From Rhizobium tibeticum (GTDB lineage Bacteria > Pseudomonadota > Alphaproteobacteria > Rhizobiales > Rhizobiaceae), in the NCBI RefSeq assembly GCF_900110205.1, contig NZ_FOCV01000003.1, forward strand, positions 124,001 through 188,000: a stretch of DNA of 64,000 nucleotides. Direction: 5' to 3'. A program made the position numbers and the translations under genes. The notes beneath the pieces are model-generated. The model had not been told where the DNA came from. It searched no databases and was given only the letters and a program-made list of their open reading frames with translations. Below, one piece after another: positions 37,100 to 47,203 of the stretch (position 1 is its first letter; the number at the start of each line of letters is the position of its first letter).

Positions 37100-37867
37100 A
37101 TGAGCGAAACGAGCCTAGCCATCACGAAATTCAGCGATCTCGCCAACCCGACGCGGTTTCTGGCGCTGGCGGCACGCATCATTCCCTGGATGGCTGGTTT
37201 CACGGCCCTCTGTTTTATCGTGGGTCTGTATCTCAGCTTCACGACCGAAGGCGACTATCAGCAAGGCGAAACCGTTCGTATCATGTATGTCCACGTGCCA
37301 GCCGCCTGGCTGGCGATGATGGGCTATACGATCATGAGCCTCTCGGCGATCGGTACGCTGGTCTGGCGCCATCCGCTGGCGGATGTATCGGCAAAGGCCG
37401 CCGCCCCGCTCGGCGCCGCCTTCACTCTGATTGCCCTGGTGACAGGTTCGCTCTGGGGCAAGCCGATGTGGGGCACCTGGTGGGTATGGGACGCCCGGCT
37501 CACCTCCGTCTTCATCCTGTTCCTGATGTATCTCGGGCTCATCGCCCTCAATCGCGCGATCGACGACCCGTCAAAGGCCGCCCGCGTCAGCGCCGTCCTG
37601 ATCCTCGTTGGCTTCGTCAACATCCCGATCATCAAGTTCTCCGTCGAATGGTGGAACACACTGCATCAATCCGCGAGCGTACTGCGCCTCGACGGCCCAG
37701 CCATCGATCCGGAGTTCCTGCGGCCACTGCTGGTAATGGCCGTTGCGTTCACCGCGCTCTTCTTCACGCTGCATATCATGGCCATGCGCAACGAAATCTG
37801 GCGACGCCGCGTCACCGCCCAGCGCCGCATGGCAGCACGCTTGGCGAGCCGCGAGGGACAGCCATGA
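37100..37867 (+). CDS. ccmC: Heme exporter protein CcmC
   Basis: 255 residues with six transmembrane segments. The periplasmic tryptophan-rich heme motif reads [12 protein letters not shown], and histidines flanking it (one in V-H-V-P-A-A-W) are the expected axial heme ligands. CcmC presents heme to CcmE. Unlike the other junctions of the operon there is a 47-base gap before it, and AAGGAAA lies upstream of its ATG. It overlaps ccmD by 4 bases. Confidence 0.95.
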   Translation: MSETSLAITKFSDLANPTRFLALAARIIPWMAGFTALCFIVGLYLSFTTEGDYQQGETVRIMYVHVPAAWLAMMGYTIMSLSAIGTLVWRHPLADVSAKAAAPLGAAFTLIALVTGSLWGKPMWGTWWVWDARLTSVFILFLMYLGLIALNRAIDDPSKAARVSAVLILVGFVNIPIIKFSVEWWNTLHQSASVLRLDGPAIDPEFLRPLLVMAVAFTALFFTLHIMAMRNEIWRRRVTAQRRMAARLASREGQP

Positions 37868-38031
37868 CGCATGCTTTCTATGTCTATGGCGCCTATGGCT
37901 TTGCAGCCCTCGTCACCATCGCAGCCACGCTTTGGACGTGGGCGGACGGCCGTGCGCGGCGCAGCGAGATGGCAACCCTCGAAGCCGCCGGAATCCGCCG
38001 CCGCTCCGTGCGGACAAAGGATGGCGAATGA
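37864..38031 (+). CDS. ccmD: Heme exporter protein CcmD
   Basis: 55 residues: one N-terminal transmembrane helix followed by a basic cytoplasmic tail rich in Arg, as in all CcmD proteins. It stabilises the CcmABC-CcmE complex. It is small and weakly conserved, so the call rests mainly on position and topology. Both ends overlap neighbours by 4 bases (ATGA). Confidence 0.88.
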   Translation: MTHAFYVYGAYGFAALVTIAATLWTWADGRARRSEMATLEAAGIRRRSVRTKDGE

Positions 38032-38633
38032 GCACCACACCGGAAACGAGCCGTGCCAAGCGCGGATTTGGGCGCTATGCCGTCGCCTTGATCCCGTTGA
38101 TCGTCTTTGCCGGCATTGCAGCCACCGCGGCAAAGATGCTTTACGACCAGGACGTCCACGGCAAGGATATCTCCGAAATCCCCTCTGCACTGATCGGCAC
38201 GAGGGCGCCGGCACTGAACCTTGCGCCGCTTGAGGGTGCCAACCTGCCGGCGCTGACTGACAGTGTCATCAAGGGCAAGCTGACCCTCGTCAACGTCTTC
38301 GCCTCCTGGTGCATTCCCTGCCGCGAAGAACATCCGATCTTGAAGGAACTGGCAAAGGACGGCCGCCTCAACCTGGTTGCGATCAACTACAAGGACAAGA
38401 ACGACAACGCACTTCGCTTCTTCGGCGAACTCGGCAATCCCTTTGCCGCCATCGGTGTCGATCCCAAGGGGCAGGCAGCCATCGATTGGGGTGTGTACGG
38501 CATCCCGGAAAGCTATCTCGTCGCTCCCGACGGCACGATCCTCTACAAGCGGGTCGGCCCGTTCGACGAGGTCAGTCTGAAGGAAGGGCTTTTCCCCGCC
38601 ATGGAGAAGGCGCTGGCAAAGCCGGCGTCCTGA
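38028..38633 (+). CDS. ccmG: Thiol:disulfide interchange protein CcmG/DsbE (CycY)
   Basis: 201 residues. An N-terminal signal anchor (about residues 16-36) is followed by a periplasmic thioredoxin fold with [11 protein letters not shown], the W-C-x-P-C active site at about residue 95, and the cis-proline in Y-G-I-P-E-S. It keeps apocytochrome c cysteines reduced for heme attachment. It is the last gene of the ccm operon. The stop codon abuts the stop of the DUF2585 gene on the other strand with no spacer. Confidence 0.94.
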   Translation: MSTTPETSRAKRGFGRYAVALIPLIVFAGIAATAAKMLYDQDVHGKDISEIPSALIGTRAPALNLAPLEGANLPALTDSVIKGKLTLVNVFASWCIPCREEHPILKELAKDGRLNLVAINYKDKNDNALRFFGELGNPFAAIGVDPKGQAAIDWGVYGIPESYLVAPDGTILYKRVGPFDEVSLKEGLFPAMEKALAKPAS

Positions 38634-39221
38634 CTAGATCCCGCCTTGCCAGGTCTTGATCGCCTCAACGGGCCAAATCAGCATCAGCACGTTGAGCGTC
38701 AGGTTGTCGCGAATGAGGTAGCCGGTCAAGAGCTCGAAGAAAATCGCGATCGCGACCGTTAATCCGACGGGCGCTCGCGAGGCGAAGAAGAACCCGACCA
38801 CCATGAAGACCGTGTCCATCGCGGAATTCAGAATGCTGTCGCCGTAATAATCGAGCGAGATCGTTGCCGTCCGATAGCGGTCGATGATCAAGGGTGAATT
38901 TTCCAGCAATTCCCAACCGGATTCGATCACGAGCGCCAAAAGCAGCCGCACGGCGATCGGCTTTCCGCGCATAAAGAGGTGCGCGATGCCGTAGAAAATG
39001 AAGCCGTGGATGATGTGAGAGGGCGTGTACCAGTCGGAAATATGCTGAGAGTTACCGCTGGAATTGACGGTGCCCTCCCATAGCTTGACATATCCGCAGG
39101 TGCAGATGGGTGTGCGACCCATCATGTATTCGGCGATGATCTGGACCAGCAGAACGGCAATGCACGCAGCAAACCAGAAGGTCTGATGCTTCGCTCTATC
39201 GGCCGTATCCAGTGTTGTCAA
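38634..39221 (-). CDS. DUF2585 (UPF0314) membrane protein
   Basis: 195 residues with about five hydrophobic segments. A conserved segment early in the protein contains G-R-T-P-I-C-T-C-G, and W-E-L-L-E-N-S-P follows later; both are typical of DUF2585. The function is unknown and the family is nearly restricted to Rhizobiales. The start is a TTG at 39221 overlapping the yciB stop (TTGA), a 4-base coupling that supports the unusual start. Last gene of the minus-strand run that begins at dapF. Confidence 0.87.
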   Translation of the reverse strand: MTTLDTADRAKHQTFWFAACIAVLLVQIIAEYMMGRTPICTCGYVKLWEGTVNSSGNSQHISDWYTPSHIIHGFIFYGIAHLFMRGKPIAVRLLLALVIESGWELLENSPLIIDRYRTATISLDYYGDSILNSAMDTVFMVVGFFFASRAPVGLTVAIAIFFELLTGYLIRDNLTLNVLMLIWPVEAIKTWQGGI

Positions 39222-39862
39222 TTCTCGATCTCTCCCGCCGGCGTGACCGTATGCTTCATGATCAGTGGCATCTGTGCAAGCGTGAAGATGATGGTGATCG
39301 GCATTGTGCCCCAGACCTTGAAGGCGACCCAGAAATCATCGGAGAAATTGCGCCAGACGACCTCGTTCAGCACCGCGAGGAAGAGGAAGAAGATACCCCA
39401 ACGGATTGTCAGCTTGCGCCATCCCTCCACATCGAGCTGGAAGGCCGCGTTGAAGACGTAGCCGAGCAACGATTTGCCGAAGGCGAGGCCGCCAAGCAGA
39501 GCAACGCCGAAGAGCGCGTTGACGATGGTCGGCTTCATCTTGATGAAGGTCTCATTCTGCAAATAGATCGACAGCGACCCGAAGATGACGACCACGATGC
39601 CCGACACGAAGGGCATGATCGGCAGATGCCTGAGCACGACCTTAGAAACGATTAGTGAGATCACCGTTGCAGCCATGAAGAGGGCCGTCGCCACGAATAG
39701 TGGTCCGCCAAGCTCCGAAAGAGCCGGGAACCGCTCGACCAGCCAGGGGCCGCGCAGGTTGGCGAAGAAGAAGATCAACAGCGGGCCAAGTTCCAGCGCC
39801 AGCTTCAGCATCGGGTGATGCCGGTCGGCCGCGCTTGGGGTGATATCGCTCTCTGTCGTCAT
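39218..39862 (-). CDS. yciB: Inner-membrane septation protein YciB/IspA family
   Basis: 214 residues with five to six hydrophobic segments. [12 protein letters not shown] near residue 24 and [18 protein letters not shown] later are family signatures. In Shigella and E. coli the protein affects septation and interacts with division and elongation proteins. It follows ftsY on the same strand and is coupled to the DUF2585 gene. Confidence 0.92.
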   Translation of the reverse strand: MTTESDITPSAADRHHPMLKLALELGPLLIFFFANLRGPWLVERFPALSELGGPLFVATALFMAATVISLIVSKVVLRHLPIMPFVSGIVVVIFGSLSIYLQNETFIKMKPTIVNALFGVALLGGLAFGKSLLGYVFNAAFQLDVEGWRKLTIRWGIFFLFLAVLNEVVWRNFSDDFWVAFKVWGTMPITIIFTLAQMPLIMKHTVTPAGEIEN

Positions 39863-39925
39863 TCTATCTCAAATCCGTTTGTGAACACGAAACGCTTGCC
39901 CGTGCTTGTCGGCATATCTGTGGCA

Positions 39926-41527
39926 TTATTGGCCGAGACCGGCAATGGCATGCGCGAAATCCTCGGCCTCGAACGGCTCCAGATCCTCGACGCTTTCTCC
40001 GACACCGATGAAATAGACCGGCAGCTTGTGCTTGGCCGAGATCGCCACGAGAATGCCACCCCGCGCCGTCCCATCGAGCTTTGTCATGATCAGGCCGTTG
40101 ACGCCGGCGACATTGCGGAAGATCTCAACCTGCGACAGCGCGTTCTGCCCCGTCGTGGCGTCGAGCGTCTGCAACACGGTATGCGGCGCATCCGGATCGA
40201 GCTTGCCGAGAACGCGAACGATCTTCTCGAGCTCCGCCATCAGCTCCGCCTTGTTCTGCAGGCGGCCGGCTGTATCGATGATCAACACATCGCACTTCTT
40301 CGCCTTCGCCTGCTCGAAGGCGTCATAGGCAAGACCCGCAGCATCGGCGCCGAGCTTGGTGCCGATGAATTCTGATTTGGTGCGGTCAGCCCAGATCTTC
40401 AGCTGCTCGATGGCAGCGGCGCGGAATGTATCGCCGGCGGCGACCATGACCTTGAGGCCGGCACCCGAAAGCTTCGCGGCCAGCTTTCCGATCGTCGTCG
40501 TCTTGCCGGTGCCGTTGACCCCAACGACCAGGATGACGTGCGGCTTATGGCTCAGATCGAGCTGTAGCGGCTTTGCGACAGGCTTCAGCACCTTGGCGAT
40601 CTCGCTTGCCATGATGCGGCTCACATCCTCGCCGGTGACGTCCTTGCCGTAGCGCTCGGATGCCAGCGTATCGGTGACCCGCATCGCCGTCTCGACGCCG
40701 AGATCGGCCTGGATCAGCAGATCCTCCAGATCCTGCAGCGTCTCGTCGTCGAGCTTGCGCTTGGTGAACAGTGCCGCGATCCGGCCGGTGAGATGCGAGG
40801 AGGTGCGGGCAAGGCCGGCGCGCAGCCGCTGGAACCAGGAAAGCTTTGGCGGAGGGACCAGGGGCACAGGCTCGGAAGCCGCAGGACCCGTGGCAAATCC
40901 CTTGGGAAGGACAGGAGCGGCAAAAGGATCACTTGAAGTGCTGTCGTCTTCCTCTGTTCGGGCGGATATCTCTTCCGCGGCCGGAGACATAGGATCGGCG
41001 ATGGGCTCCTGCTCCGCGTCAGCTTCTGCGGCAAGCCCGGACGCAGGCGTCTCTTCAGTCTCGCCGACAGATGCTACCTCCGCGACACCCTCATCCTCTG
41101 GACGATCGCCACTCCCCAGCTGGAGAGGCAAAGCAGCAGGAAGCGTGTCTTCGATAGTGCTTTCGGCAGGAGCCCCGGTCTCGGCTTCCGCTTCCGCCTC
41201 AAGCAGCGAGAGCGGCACAAGGCCCATATCCTCAGCCTGCACCTCAGCCGGAAGAACATCGGAAACATCGTCGTCTTCCGGCGCGAGCGCTTCGGCCTGA
41301 TCGGCAAGCTCCTCCACGGAGGCATCCTTGCCTACGTCATCGGCAGGCCCGCCGGCCGTCTCCATCTCTTCCGCCAGGACCGGATCGGCGGCAACGGGAA
41401 GGTTCTCCTCACGCGAATGCGGCTCCAGTTCGGATTTGAGTACTCTCGCCTCGACCGCCTCCGGTGCCTGTTCTTCCTCCGGCTTGGGGCCGAAGGTGAA
41501 GACCTTTTTGATAAAACTGAACGCCAT
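39926..41527 (-). CDS. ftsY: Signal recognition particle receptor FtsY
   Basis: 533 residues. After a basic start (F-S-F-I-K-K-V-F), residues about 15-225 form a very acidic, low-complexity A-domain rich in Glu, Ala and Asp. The N-domain begins near W-F-Q-R-L-R-A-G-L, and the G-domain has G-V-N-G-T-G-K-T-T-T, D-T-A-G-R and T-K-L-D-G-T-A-R-G-G. FtsY docks ribosome-SRP complexes to the membrane with Ffh, whose gene lies at 47204. It is the same orientation as dapF and mtaB. The long acidic tail suggests charge-based membrane or SecY contact. Confidence 0.96.
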   Translation of the reverse strand: MAFSFIKKVFTFGPKPEEEQAPEAVEARVLKSELEPHSREENLPVAADPVLAEEMETAGGPADDVGKDASVEELADQAEALAPEDDDVSDVLPAEVQAEDMGLVPLSLLEAEAEAETGAPAESTIEDTLPAALPLQLGSGDRPEDEGVAEVASVGETEETPASGLAAEADAEQEPIADPMSPAAEEISARTEEDDSTSSDPFAAPVLPKGFATGPAASEPVPLVPPPKLSWFQRLRAGLARTSSHLTGRIAALFTKRKLDDETLQDLEDLLIQADLGVETAMRVTDTLASERYGKDVTGEDVSRIMASEIAKVLKPVAKPLQLDLSHKPHVILVVGVNGTGKTTTIGKLAAKLSGAGLKVMVAAGDTFRAAAIEQLKIWADRTKSEFIGTKLGADAAGLAYDAFEQAKAKKCDVLIIDTAGRLQNKAELMAELEKIVRVLGKLDPDAPHTVLQTLDATTGQNALSQVEIFRNVAGVNGLIMTKLDGTARGGILVAISAKHKLPVYFIGVGESVEDLEPFEAEDFAHAIAGLGQ

Positions 41528-41542
41528 GAGGATTCCGTAAAC

Positions 41543-42817
41543 TCAGGCCGCGTCGGCGGCCGTCAATTGCATGTCGAGGTGCTTGCCGTTGTGGCCAGTA
41601 ATTGCAGCCTGCACGAAGCTTCGAGGCGCAAGCCCGGCTGCGGCGACAAGCGTGAAGTTTTCGGTGTGCGCCAAACCGTTGTTTTCCACGAGCAGCCATT
41701 GCCGCGTTCCGACCATTCCGTCGAGATGGGACTGATGCAAGCGATGTCCAGTGGCGCGAAGCCGTGCAGCCCGCTCCTTGACCAGCGCGCGATCGAGCTG
41801 TGGCATTCGCGCGGCAGGCGTGCCTGGCCGCGGGCTATAGGGAAAGACATGGAGATGGGCGATATTGGCGTCTTCCGCCAGCCGCACGGCATTGGCGAAC
41901 ATCTCTTCGCTCTCAGTCGGAAAGCCGGCTATCATATCGGCGCCGAAGCTCATGTCCGGTCGCACGTTGCGCACGTCGTTGATAAAGGCCAAGGCATCCG
42001 CGCTCGAATGGCGGCGCTTCATCCGCTTCAGGATCATGTCGTCGCCATGTTGCAGCGAAAGGTGGAGATGCGGCATGAAGCGCGCTTCGTTGGCGATAAG
42101 ATCCAGCAGATGCCTGTCCGCCTCAATGCTGTCGATCGATGAAAGCCGCAGGCGGCGAACATCCGGCACCTGTTTCAGAAGCGTCTTGGCAAGCAGTCCG
42201 AGCGTCGGCTCCCCAGGCAGATCGACGCCGTAACTGGTTGCGTCGACCCCGGTCAGCACGATCTCTCGGTAGCCGGTTTCGACGAGCTTGCGCGCCTGGT
42301 CGACGACTGCCCCCATCGGCACGGAACGCGAATTGCCGCGGCCATAGGGAATGATGCAGAACGTACAGCGGTGGTCGCAGCCGTTCTGGACCTGGATGAA
42401 AGCCCGCACATGACCATCGATGTGCTTGACCATCTGCGGCGCCGTCTGGCGCACGCTCATGATATCGTTGACGCGCAGCTTCTCTTCCGCTGAAACGCCG
42501 AAATCCGGAAGCGTGCGATAGGAGGCGCTTTTCAGTTTCTCTTCGTTCCCGAGAACGGCATCGACCTCGGCCATGCCAGCGAAGGTCTCTTTTTCCGTCT
42601 GCGCCGCACATCCGGTAACGATAATGCGGGCATGCGGGTTGTCGCGCCGTGCGCGTCGGATCGCCTGGCGAGCCTGGCGCACAGCCTCGCCGGTAACCGC
42701 ACAAGTATTCACCAGGATGGCATTGTTGAGCCCGGCCTTCTCGGCCTCCGCCCGCATCACTTCGGATTCGTAGGTGTTCAGACGACAGCCGAAGGTAATG
42801 ACCTCGACGCCGCTCAC
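41543..42817 (-). CDS. mtaB: tRNA t6A37 methylthiotransferase MtaB (radical SAM)
   Basis: 424 residues. The N-terminal UPF0004 domain holds [11 protein letters not shown] and further cysteines for the second Fe-S cluster. The radical SAM motif is C-D-H-R-C-T-F-C. MtaB adds the 2-methylthio group to t6A37 of ANN-decoding tRNAs. The GTG at 42817 overlaps the dapF stop (GTGA). A longer frame reaching 42892 would run into dapF and is rejected. No separate RBS is needed if the genes are coupled. Confidence 0.94.
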   Translation of the reverse strand: MSGVEVITFGCRLNTYESEVMRAEAEKAGLNNAILVNTCAVTGEAVRQARQAIRRARRDNPHARIIVTGCAAQTEKETFAGMAEVDAVLGNEEKLKSASYRTLPDFGVSAEEKLRVNDIMSVRQTAPQMVKHIDGHVRAFIQVQNGCDHRCTFCIIPYGRGNSRSVPMGAVVDQARKLVETGYREIVLTGVDATSYGVDLPGEPTLGLLAKTLLKQVPDVRRLRLSSIDSIEADRHLLDLIANEARFMPHLHLSLQHGDDMILKRMKRRHSSADALAFINDVRNVRPDMSFGADMIAGFPTESEEMFANAVRLAEDANIAHLHVFPYSPRPGTPAARMPQLDRALVKERAARLRATGHRLHQSHLDGMVGTRQWLLVENNGLAHTENFTLVAAAGLAPRSFVQAAITGHNGKHLDMQLTAADAA

Positions 42818-43728
42818 CGCGCTTGCGCTCCCTGGGTCGCATCTCGCGACCACGCACCCGTCGACGGATCGAGCGCGCCGGACCACTCCCACTCGGCAGG
42901 GCCCGTCATGATGACGTGACCATCATGCTCGCGCCATTCGATCGTCAACACACCCTGGTTGGGGCTGCTTGCGACCGTCACCGCGACTTCACGCCCCGTC
43001 CGACCGGTACGGGCGGCAGAAACGGCCGTGGCGCAGGCGGCAGACCCGCAGGCAAGCGTCAGTCCCGCGCCCCGCTCCCAGGTGCGCGTCGTGATCGAGC
43101 TTGGAGAGGTCACCTGCGCCAGCGTTATGTTGGCGCGCTCGGGAAACATCGGATGGTTTTCGAGCAACGGGCCGAAGCGCCCGAGATCGAAGGACATTAC
43201 ATCCCTATCTACCCAGAAGATCGCGTGGGGATTACCCATCGAAGCGACGGAAGGTGAATGCAGCACCGGATTGTCGATCGGCCCGATTTGCAGCTCGATG
43301 CGGCTCGTGTCGTGGAATTCCTCCGCAAGCGGAATCTTGTCCCAGTCGAAGACCGGCTTACCCATATCGACGGAGATCGTCCCATCCTCGTGTTCGACGG
43401 CATTCAGAATGCCTGCGACCGTCTGGAAGGTGAAAACCTTCTTGCCGGTTTCCGCGGCGAGTGCCTGTACGACGCAGCGCGTGCCGTTGCCACAGGCCTG
43501 CGCCTTCGATCCGTCGGAGTTCAGGATATCGATCCAGGCATCCGTGCCCGATGCCTTCGGATCGTGGATCGCCATGATCTGGTCGAACTGCGTGTCCGGC
43601 TCGGCATTCAGCGCGATTGCCGCGGCAGGCGTCACCCTGTCGGCGCGGCCGCGCATGTCAACGACCAGGATCTTGTTGCCAAGCCCGTTCATCTTCGCGA
43701 ATTCGACCGTTGCGCTCATGGGTGTCAT
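42814..43728 (-). CDS. dapF: Diaminopimelate epimerase
   Basis: About 304 residues. Both catalytic cysteines are present, in A-C-G-N-G-T-R and in L-A-C-G-S-A-A-C-A, and the N-terminal F-A-K-M-N-G-L-G-N segment is typical. The enzyme converts LL- to meso-diaminopimelate for peptidoglycan and lysine synthesis. ATGs at 43728 and 43719 are both possible; 43728 has a GACGGA site upstream. It heads the dapF-mtaB-ftsY run and is divergent from the EF-G-like gene with 200 bases between starts. Confidence 0.96.
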   Translation of the reverse strand: MTPMSATVEFAKMNGLGNKILVVDMRGRADRVTPAAAIALNAEPDTQFDQIMAIHDPKASGTDAWIDILNSDGSKAQACGNGTRCVVQALAAETGKKVFTFQTVAGILNAVEHEDGTISVDMGKPVFDWDKIPLAEEFHDTSRIELQIGPIDNPVLHSPSVASMGNPHAIFWVDRDVMSFDLGRFGPLLENHPMFPERANITLAQVTSPSSITTRTWERGAGLTLACGSAACATAVSAARTGRTGREVAVTVASSPNQGVLTIEWREHDGHVIMTGPAEWEWSGALDPSTGAWSRDATQGAQAR

Positions 43729-43928
43729 GTCCGTCACTGTTTGGGCTGTATATGGCGGAAATGCGGGGGAATTACCAGTGGGTTGACGGACCCGAACGCA
43801 GCGACACATTGATGGGAGCGCTATACCGAAGCCTCATATTTAAGAATGATCGCAACTATCTGGCGCTTTTCTTCGCTTCGAGGCATTCTTTGGTTTCGGA
43901 TGCGTGCTTTTGGCAGGGAGGATCGCCG

Positions 43929-45887
43929 ATGCGCTGCTTCACGGTACTTGGGCCCTCGCAGACGGGAAAAACGACGCTCGTCGCAAAGCTGGCCTCGCTC
44001 GAGGGAACGCCCAGAAAGTCAGCCTCTCCATACGGATCAAGCCTGACGGAATTCGATTTCAAGGACGAAGCGTGGTGTGCGGTCGACACGCCTGGGGCAA
44101 ACGAGGCCCTGGCCTTGGCGCAGGATGCCCTGCTCGTCAGCGACGCCTGTATTCTCTGCATATCGCCGACGCCGGATGATGCCGTTCTGGCCGCACCTTA
44201 TCTGCGCGCCATCGAGGCCTCCAGCACGCCCTGCGTGGTCTTCATCAATCGGATGGACGAGCCGCGCGGTCGACTGCGTGATGTCATTGCCGCACTTCAG
44301 ACCTATTCCAACCATCCCCTCGTCTTACGACAGGTCCCGATCCGTGAAGGCGACACGATTGTCGGCAGCTGCGACCTGATTTCCGAGCGCGCCTGGCGCT
44401 ACCGGGAGGGGCAGCCCTCCGCGCTGATCGAACTGCCGCAGGATGCCGCCGAGCGCGAGCACGAGGCGCGGGCAGAGATGCTCGAGCAATTGTCGGAGTT
44501 CGATGACTGGCTTCTCGAGGAGCTCATCGAAGACCGGGAGCCGGCAAGTGACACGCTGTTTGCCATCTCCTCGCGCATCCTCAAAGAGAACCGGGTTATC
44601 CCCGTGCTGTTCGGTGCCGCCTCCCACGGCAATGGCATCATGCGCCTGATGAAGGCCCTGCGCCACGAAGCCCCACCGGCAACGGCACTACGGACCCGTC
44701 TCGCAACAAGTTCCGGTGCGGAAGAAGCGGCACTTTCCGCCGCCAGTTTCCATGCTTATCACAAGGCCAATGTCGGCAAGACGGTGCTGGTTCGCGCGCT
44801 GGCCGACGGCTTGAAGCAAGGTGCCTCCTTGGGCGGCGCAACTCTGGGCCCGCTGCAGGAGGCCGGCAGCGGAAAGCCGATCAGTGGCAGCGTGCAGCCA
44901 GGCGGCGTCTTTGCCGCTCTGAAATCAGACCATCTGCCCGCGCCCGCCCTGCTGACACAGTCGGCAAGCGTCGAACCGCCCGACTGGACTACACCGCCGA
45001 CACCGATGCTGGAGAGAATACTTGTTCCCGGCAGCGAGCGTGATGAAACCAAGCTCTCGGCAACGCTGGCGAAATTGGCGGAAACCGATCGCGGCCTGAA
45101 GGTGATGCAGGAGGAAGGCACCGGCGCAGCGCTGATCTGCGCTCAGGGACCGGTCCATCTGCGCGAACTTCGCAAGACGCTGTCGGAGGTCTTCCGGGTC
45201 GAAGTTTCGGACCGCGCGCCAAACCCAATCTACCGGGAGACCATCTCGAAGCCCTCGGACGTCCGCTACCGGCACCGCAAACAGACGGGCGGCGCCGGAC
45301 AATTCGCCGATGTGCAGCTCAGCGTCCGGCCGAACGAGCGCGGCCAGGGCTTCACGTTCGGCGAAAGCGTCAAAGGCGGCACTGTGCCGCGAAACTACAT
45401 ACCGGCAGTCGAGGCCGGTGCCCGCGAAGCGATGGAGAAAGGGCCGCTCGGCTTCCAGGTCATAGACGTCGACGTGACTTTGACCGATGGCCAGTATCAT
45501 TCGGTCGACAGCTCTGATTTCGCCTTCCGTGCGGCCGGCAAAATGGGCGTCAAGCAGGCACTTTCACAGGCGTCCGCCGTTCTCATGCAGCCGGTCGTAC
45601 GGGTGGAAATCCACATCCCCTCGATCTTTTCGGGCGGCATTGTAACGCTCGTCTCCTCAATGAGAGGCCAAGTGCTCGGCTTCGATCGGGACGAGAACGC
45701 GAAGGGCTGGGACATATTTCGGGCACTCGTCCCCGGCGGGGTGCTTGACGAACTGGGGCGGTCGCTCAGGTCCGCAACGCAGGGCATTGGCCATTTTTCA
45801 AAGACTTTCGATCACTTCGAGGAGCTCTATGGCAAGGAGGCCGACACCATCATCAATGCGCACGGCGCGGGGGCACAAGCGCACTGA
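43929..45887 (+). CDS. EF-G-like protein with degenerate GTPase core
   Basis: 652 residues with EF-G architecture: an N-terminal P-loop G-P-S-Q-T-G-K-T (8-15), D-T-P-G (53-56), N-R-M-D (107-110) and a G5-like F-G-A-A-S-H-G-N-G. Domains II, III, IV (R-K-Q-T-G-G-A-G-Q-F) and V follow. Compared with canonical EF-G, about 25 residues covering switch I (R-G-I-T-I) are missing and the catalytic His after D-T-P-G is Ala. It is therefore a second, non-standard elongation-factor relative, not the housekeeping fusA. The ATG at 43929 has GGGAGGA 7 bases upstream; the frame is open further upstream but lacks EF-G features. Confidence 0.9.
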   Translation: MRCFTVLGPSQTGKTTLVAKLASLEGTPRKSASPYGSSLTEFDFKDEAWCAVDTPGANEALALAQDALLVSDACILCISPTPDDAVLAAPYLRAIEASSTPCVVFINRMDEPRGRLRDVIAALQTYSNHPLVLRQVPIREGDTIVGSCDLISERAWRYREGQPSALIELPQDAAEREHEARAEMLEQLSEFDDWLLEELIEDREPASDTLFAISSRILKENRVIPVLFGAASHGNGIMRLMKALRHEAPPATALRTRLATSSGAEEAALSAASFHAYHKANVGKTVLVRALADGLKQGASLGGATLGPLQEAGSGKPISGSVQPGGVFAALKSDHLPAPALLTQSASVEPPDWTTPPTPMLERILVPGSERDETKLSATLAKLAETDRGLKVMQEEGTGAALICAQGPVHLRELRKTLSEVFRVEVSDRAPNPIYRETISKPSDVRYRHRKQTGGAGQFADVQLSVRPNERGQGFTFGESVKGGTVPRNYIPAVEAGAREAMEKGPLGFQVIDVDVTLTDGQYHSVDSSDFAFRAAGKMGVKQALSQASAVLMQPVVRVEIHIPSIFSGGIVTLVSSMRGQVLGFDRDENAKGWDIFRALVPGGVLDELGRSLRSATQGIGHFSKTFDHFEELYGKEADTIINAHGAGAQAH

Positions 45888-45890
45888 CGA

Positions 45891-46895
45891 TCATGCAGAC
45901 GGCACGTCGAATACCTCGCCTGCCCTGAGCGGACGGAACCGTTCGGGCGGTATGCCATGCTCAGCCATGGCGGCTTTCAGCGCCTTGACCGGCGCATCGA
46001 TCGCCTCGTCGGTCAGCTGGAACGTCGCAAAGTGATGCCCTGCCACATAGGCCGCATTCGCCAGCTGCATGCCCATCACCGCTTCCGCAGGATTCTGATG
46101 CTGGCCCTTCATGAACCAACGCGGCTCGTATGCCCCGAAGGGCAGGATGGCGAGGCGAAAGGCGCCATGCTTTTGCCGTGCAGCCTCATAGTTGACGCCG
46201 CCGTGGAATCCCGTATCCCCGACGTGGTAGATCTTCCCGGCCGGCGTCGCCAGGACGAAAGCAGCCCACAGCGCCATGCGGCGATCCCCGGTGCCGCGTG
46301 CCGACCAATGATGCACCGGTTCAGCATCGATGCTGATTCCCGCCAGGGATAGGCGCGTGCCCCAATCCATAGCCGTCACCTGCATGTCGGGCACCGCACT
46401 GCGAATGATCGTGTCGTTGCCGAGGGGCGTCACAACATGCGGCCGATGCTTTGCGTGCAAGAGCTTGAGCGTCACAACATCAAGATGGTCGTAGTGATTG
46501 TGGGACACAAACACGAGATCGATCGGCGGCAGATCGTCGATTGCGATGCCCGGCGCAACGGCGCGCTTCGGGCCGGCAAAGGTGAAGGGGCTGGCGCGCT
46601 CGGACCAAACCGGATCCGTGAGGATGTTAAGTCCCGCGACCTGCACCAACAGTGTCGCATGACCGACCATGGTCACCCGCAAATCATTTCCATCCACGCG
46701 CAGATCGGGTTTTGCTGGTGCGAACGGGCTTGGAACCGACCTCGGCCAGCGATCGCGACCGCCGCCGAACTGCCATCTCATCAAATCTCGGAAGCCGAGA
46801 GGCTCGATACCATCCGGATTGAAGAAATGCGTGCCGTCGAAGTGATCGGAAACGGGCCCCTGATAGTATGGATTGCGTCGCTTGGCTGTCGGCAT
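45891..46895 (-). CDS. Metallo-beta-lactamase-fold hydrolase (NAPE-PLD/UlaG-like)
   Basis: 334 residues. The metal motif S-H-N-H-Y-D-H-L-D near residue 130 (H-x-H-x-D-H), a later H-V-G-D-T-G-F with ligand Asp, and a C-terminal histidine match the MBL fold. The N-terminal H-F-D-G-T-H-F-F-N-P is typical of the N-acyl-phosphatidylethanolamine phospholipase D-like branch. The substrate in bacteria is unknown; a phosphodiester or lipid is possible. It converges on the EF-G-like gene with 3 bases between stops and is divergent from ffh. Confidence 0.9.
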   Translation of the reverse strand: MPTAKRRNPYYQGPVSDHFDGTHFFNPDGIEPLGFRDLMRWQFGGGRDRWPRSVPSPFAPAKPDLRVDGNDLRVTMVGHATLLVQVAGLNILTDPVWSERASPFTFAGPKRAVAPGIAIDDLPPIDLVFVSHNHYDHLDVVTLKLLHAKHRPHVVTPLGNDTIIRSAVPDMQVTAMDWGTRLSLAGISIDAEPVHHWSARGTGDRRMALWAAFVLATPAGKIYHVGDTGFHGGVNYEAARQKHGAFRLAILPFGAYEPRWFMKGQHQNPAEAVMGMQLANAAYVAGHHFATFQLTDEAIDAPVKALKAAMAEHGIPPERFRPLRAGEVFDVPSA

Positions 46896-47203
46896 TCGAA
46901 AGCGGTTCCGTTTGAGAGCAGAATAGGATCTGGGTTTGGGCGCGTGCTTTTGAAAGACCCGCGCGTGGTCTTTTCTCGGCGTTCCCTTGACTCCTGGCCC
47001 GTTTTCCTATTTATCGCCGCTCAATCTGCGACGAGCTTCAAGACTCGAGCCACCGACCGGGACCCGTTAAGAGGTATAAAGAGATCCCGGAGGTCCACAC
47101 CCGACAGCGCGATGCGCCCTCGGGTGCTTTTTGGTTATGCGTCTTGTTTTCGTCAAGGAAAAGCACGAGGTTTCCGCTATCCCGGAAACACAAGGAAGAG
47201 CCG
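46896..47203. other. Region between MBL hydrolase and ffh, with structured leader
   Basis: About 308 bases with no coding gene. A TTGACT element at 46987-46992 could be a -35 box for plus-strand transcription. A 6-bp stem (CCGGGA 47058-47063 with TCCCGG 47086-47091) is followed by a terminator-like hairpin ending in T residues at 47133, 70 bases before the ffh start. See the separate terminator entry. Confidence 0.5.
47099..47133 (+). terminator. Terminator-like hairpin in the ffh leader
   Basis: CACCCGA (47099-47105) pairs with TCGGGTG (47121-47127), enclosing a short GCGC/GCGC stem, and is followed by C and five T residues. No plus-strand gene precedes it, so it ends either an attenuated ffh leader or a small RNA of roughly 110-140 bases. 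Confidence 0.6.

Noticed and set aside
46987..47203. 4.5S SRP RNA gene next to ffh
   Set aside because: The conserved GGAAGG/AGCA core of SRP RNA is not present, so the structured region is treated as a leader or an unknown sRNA.
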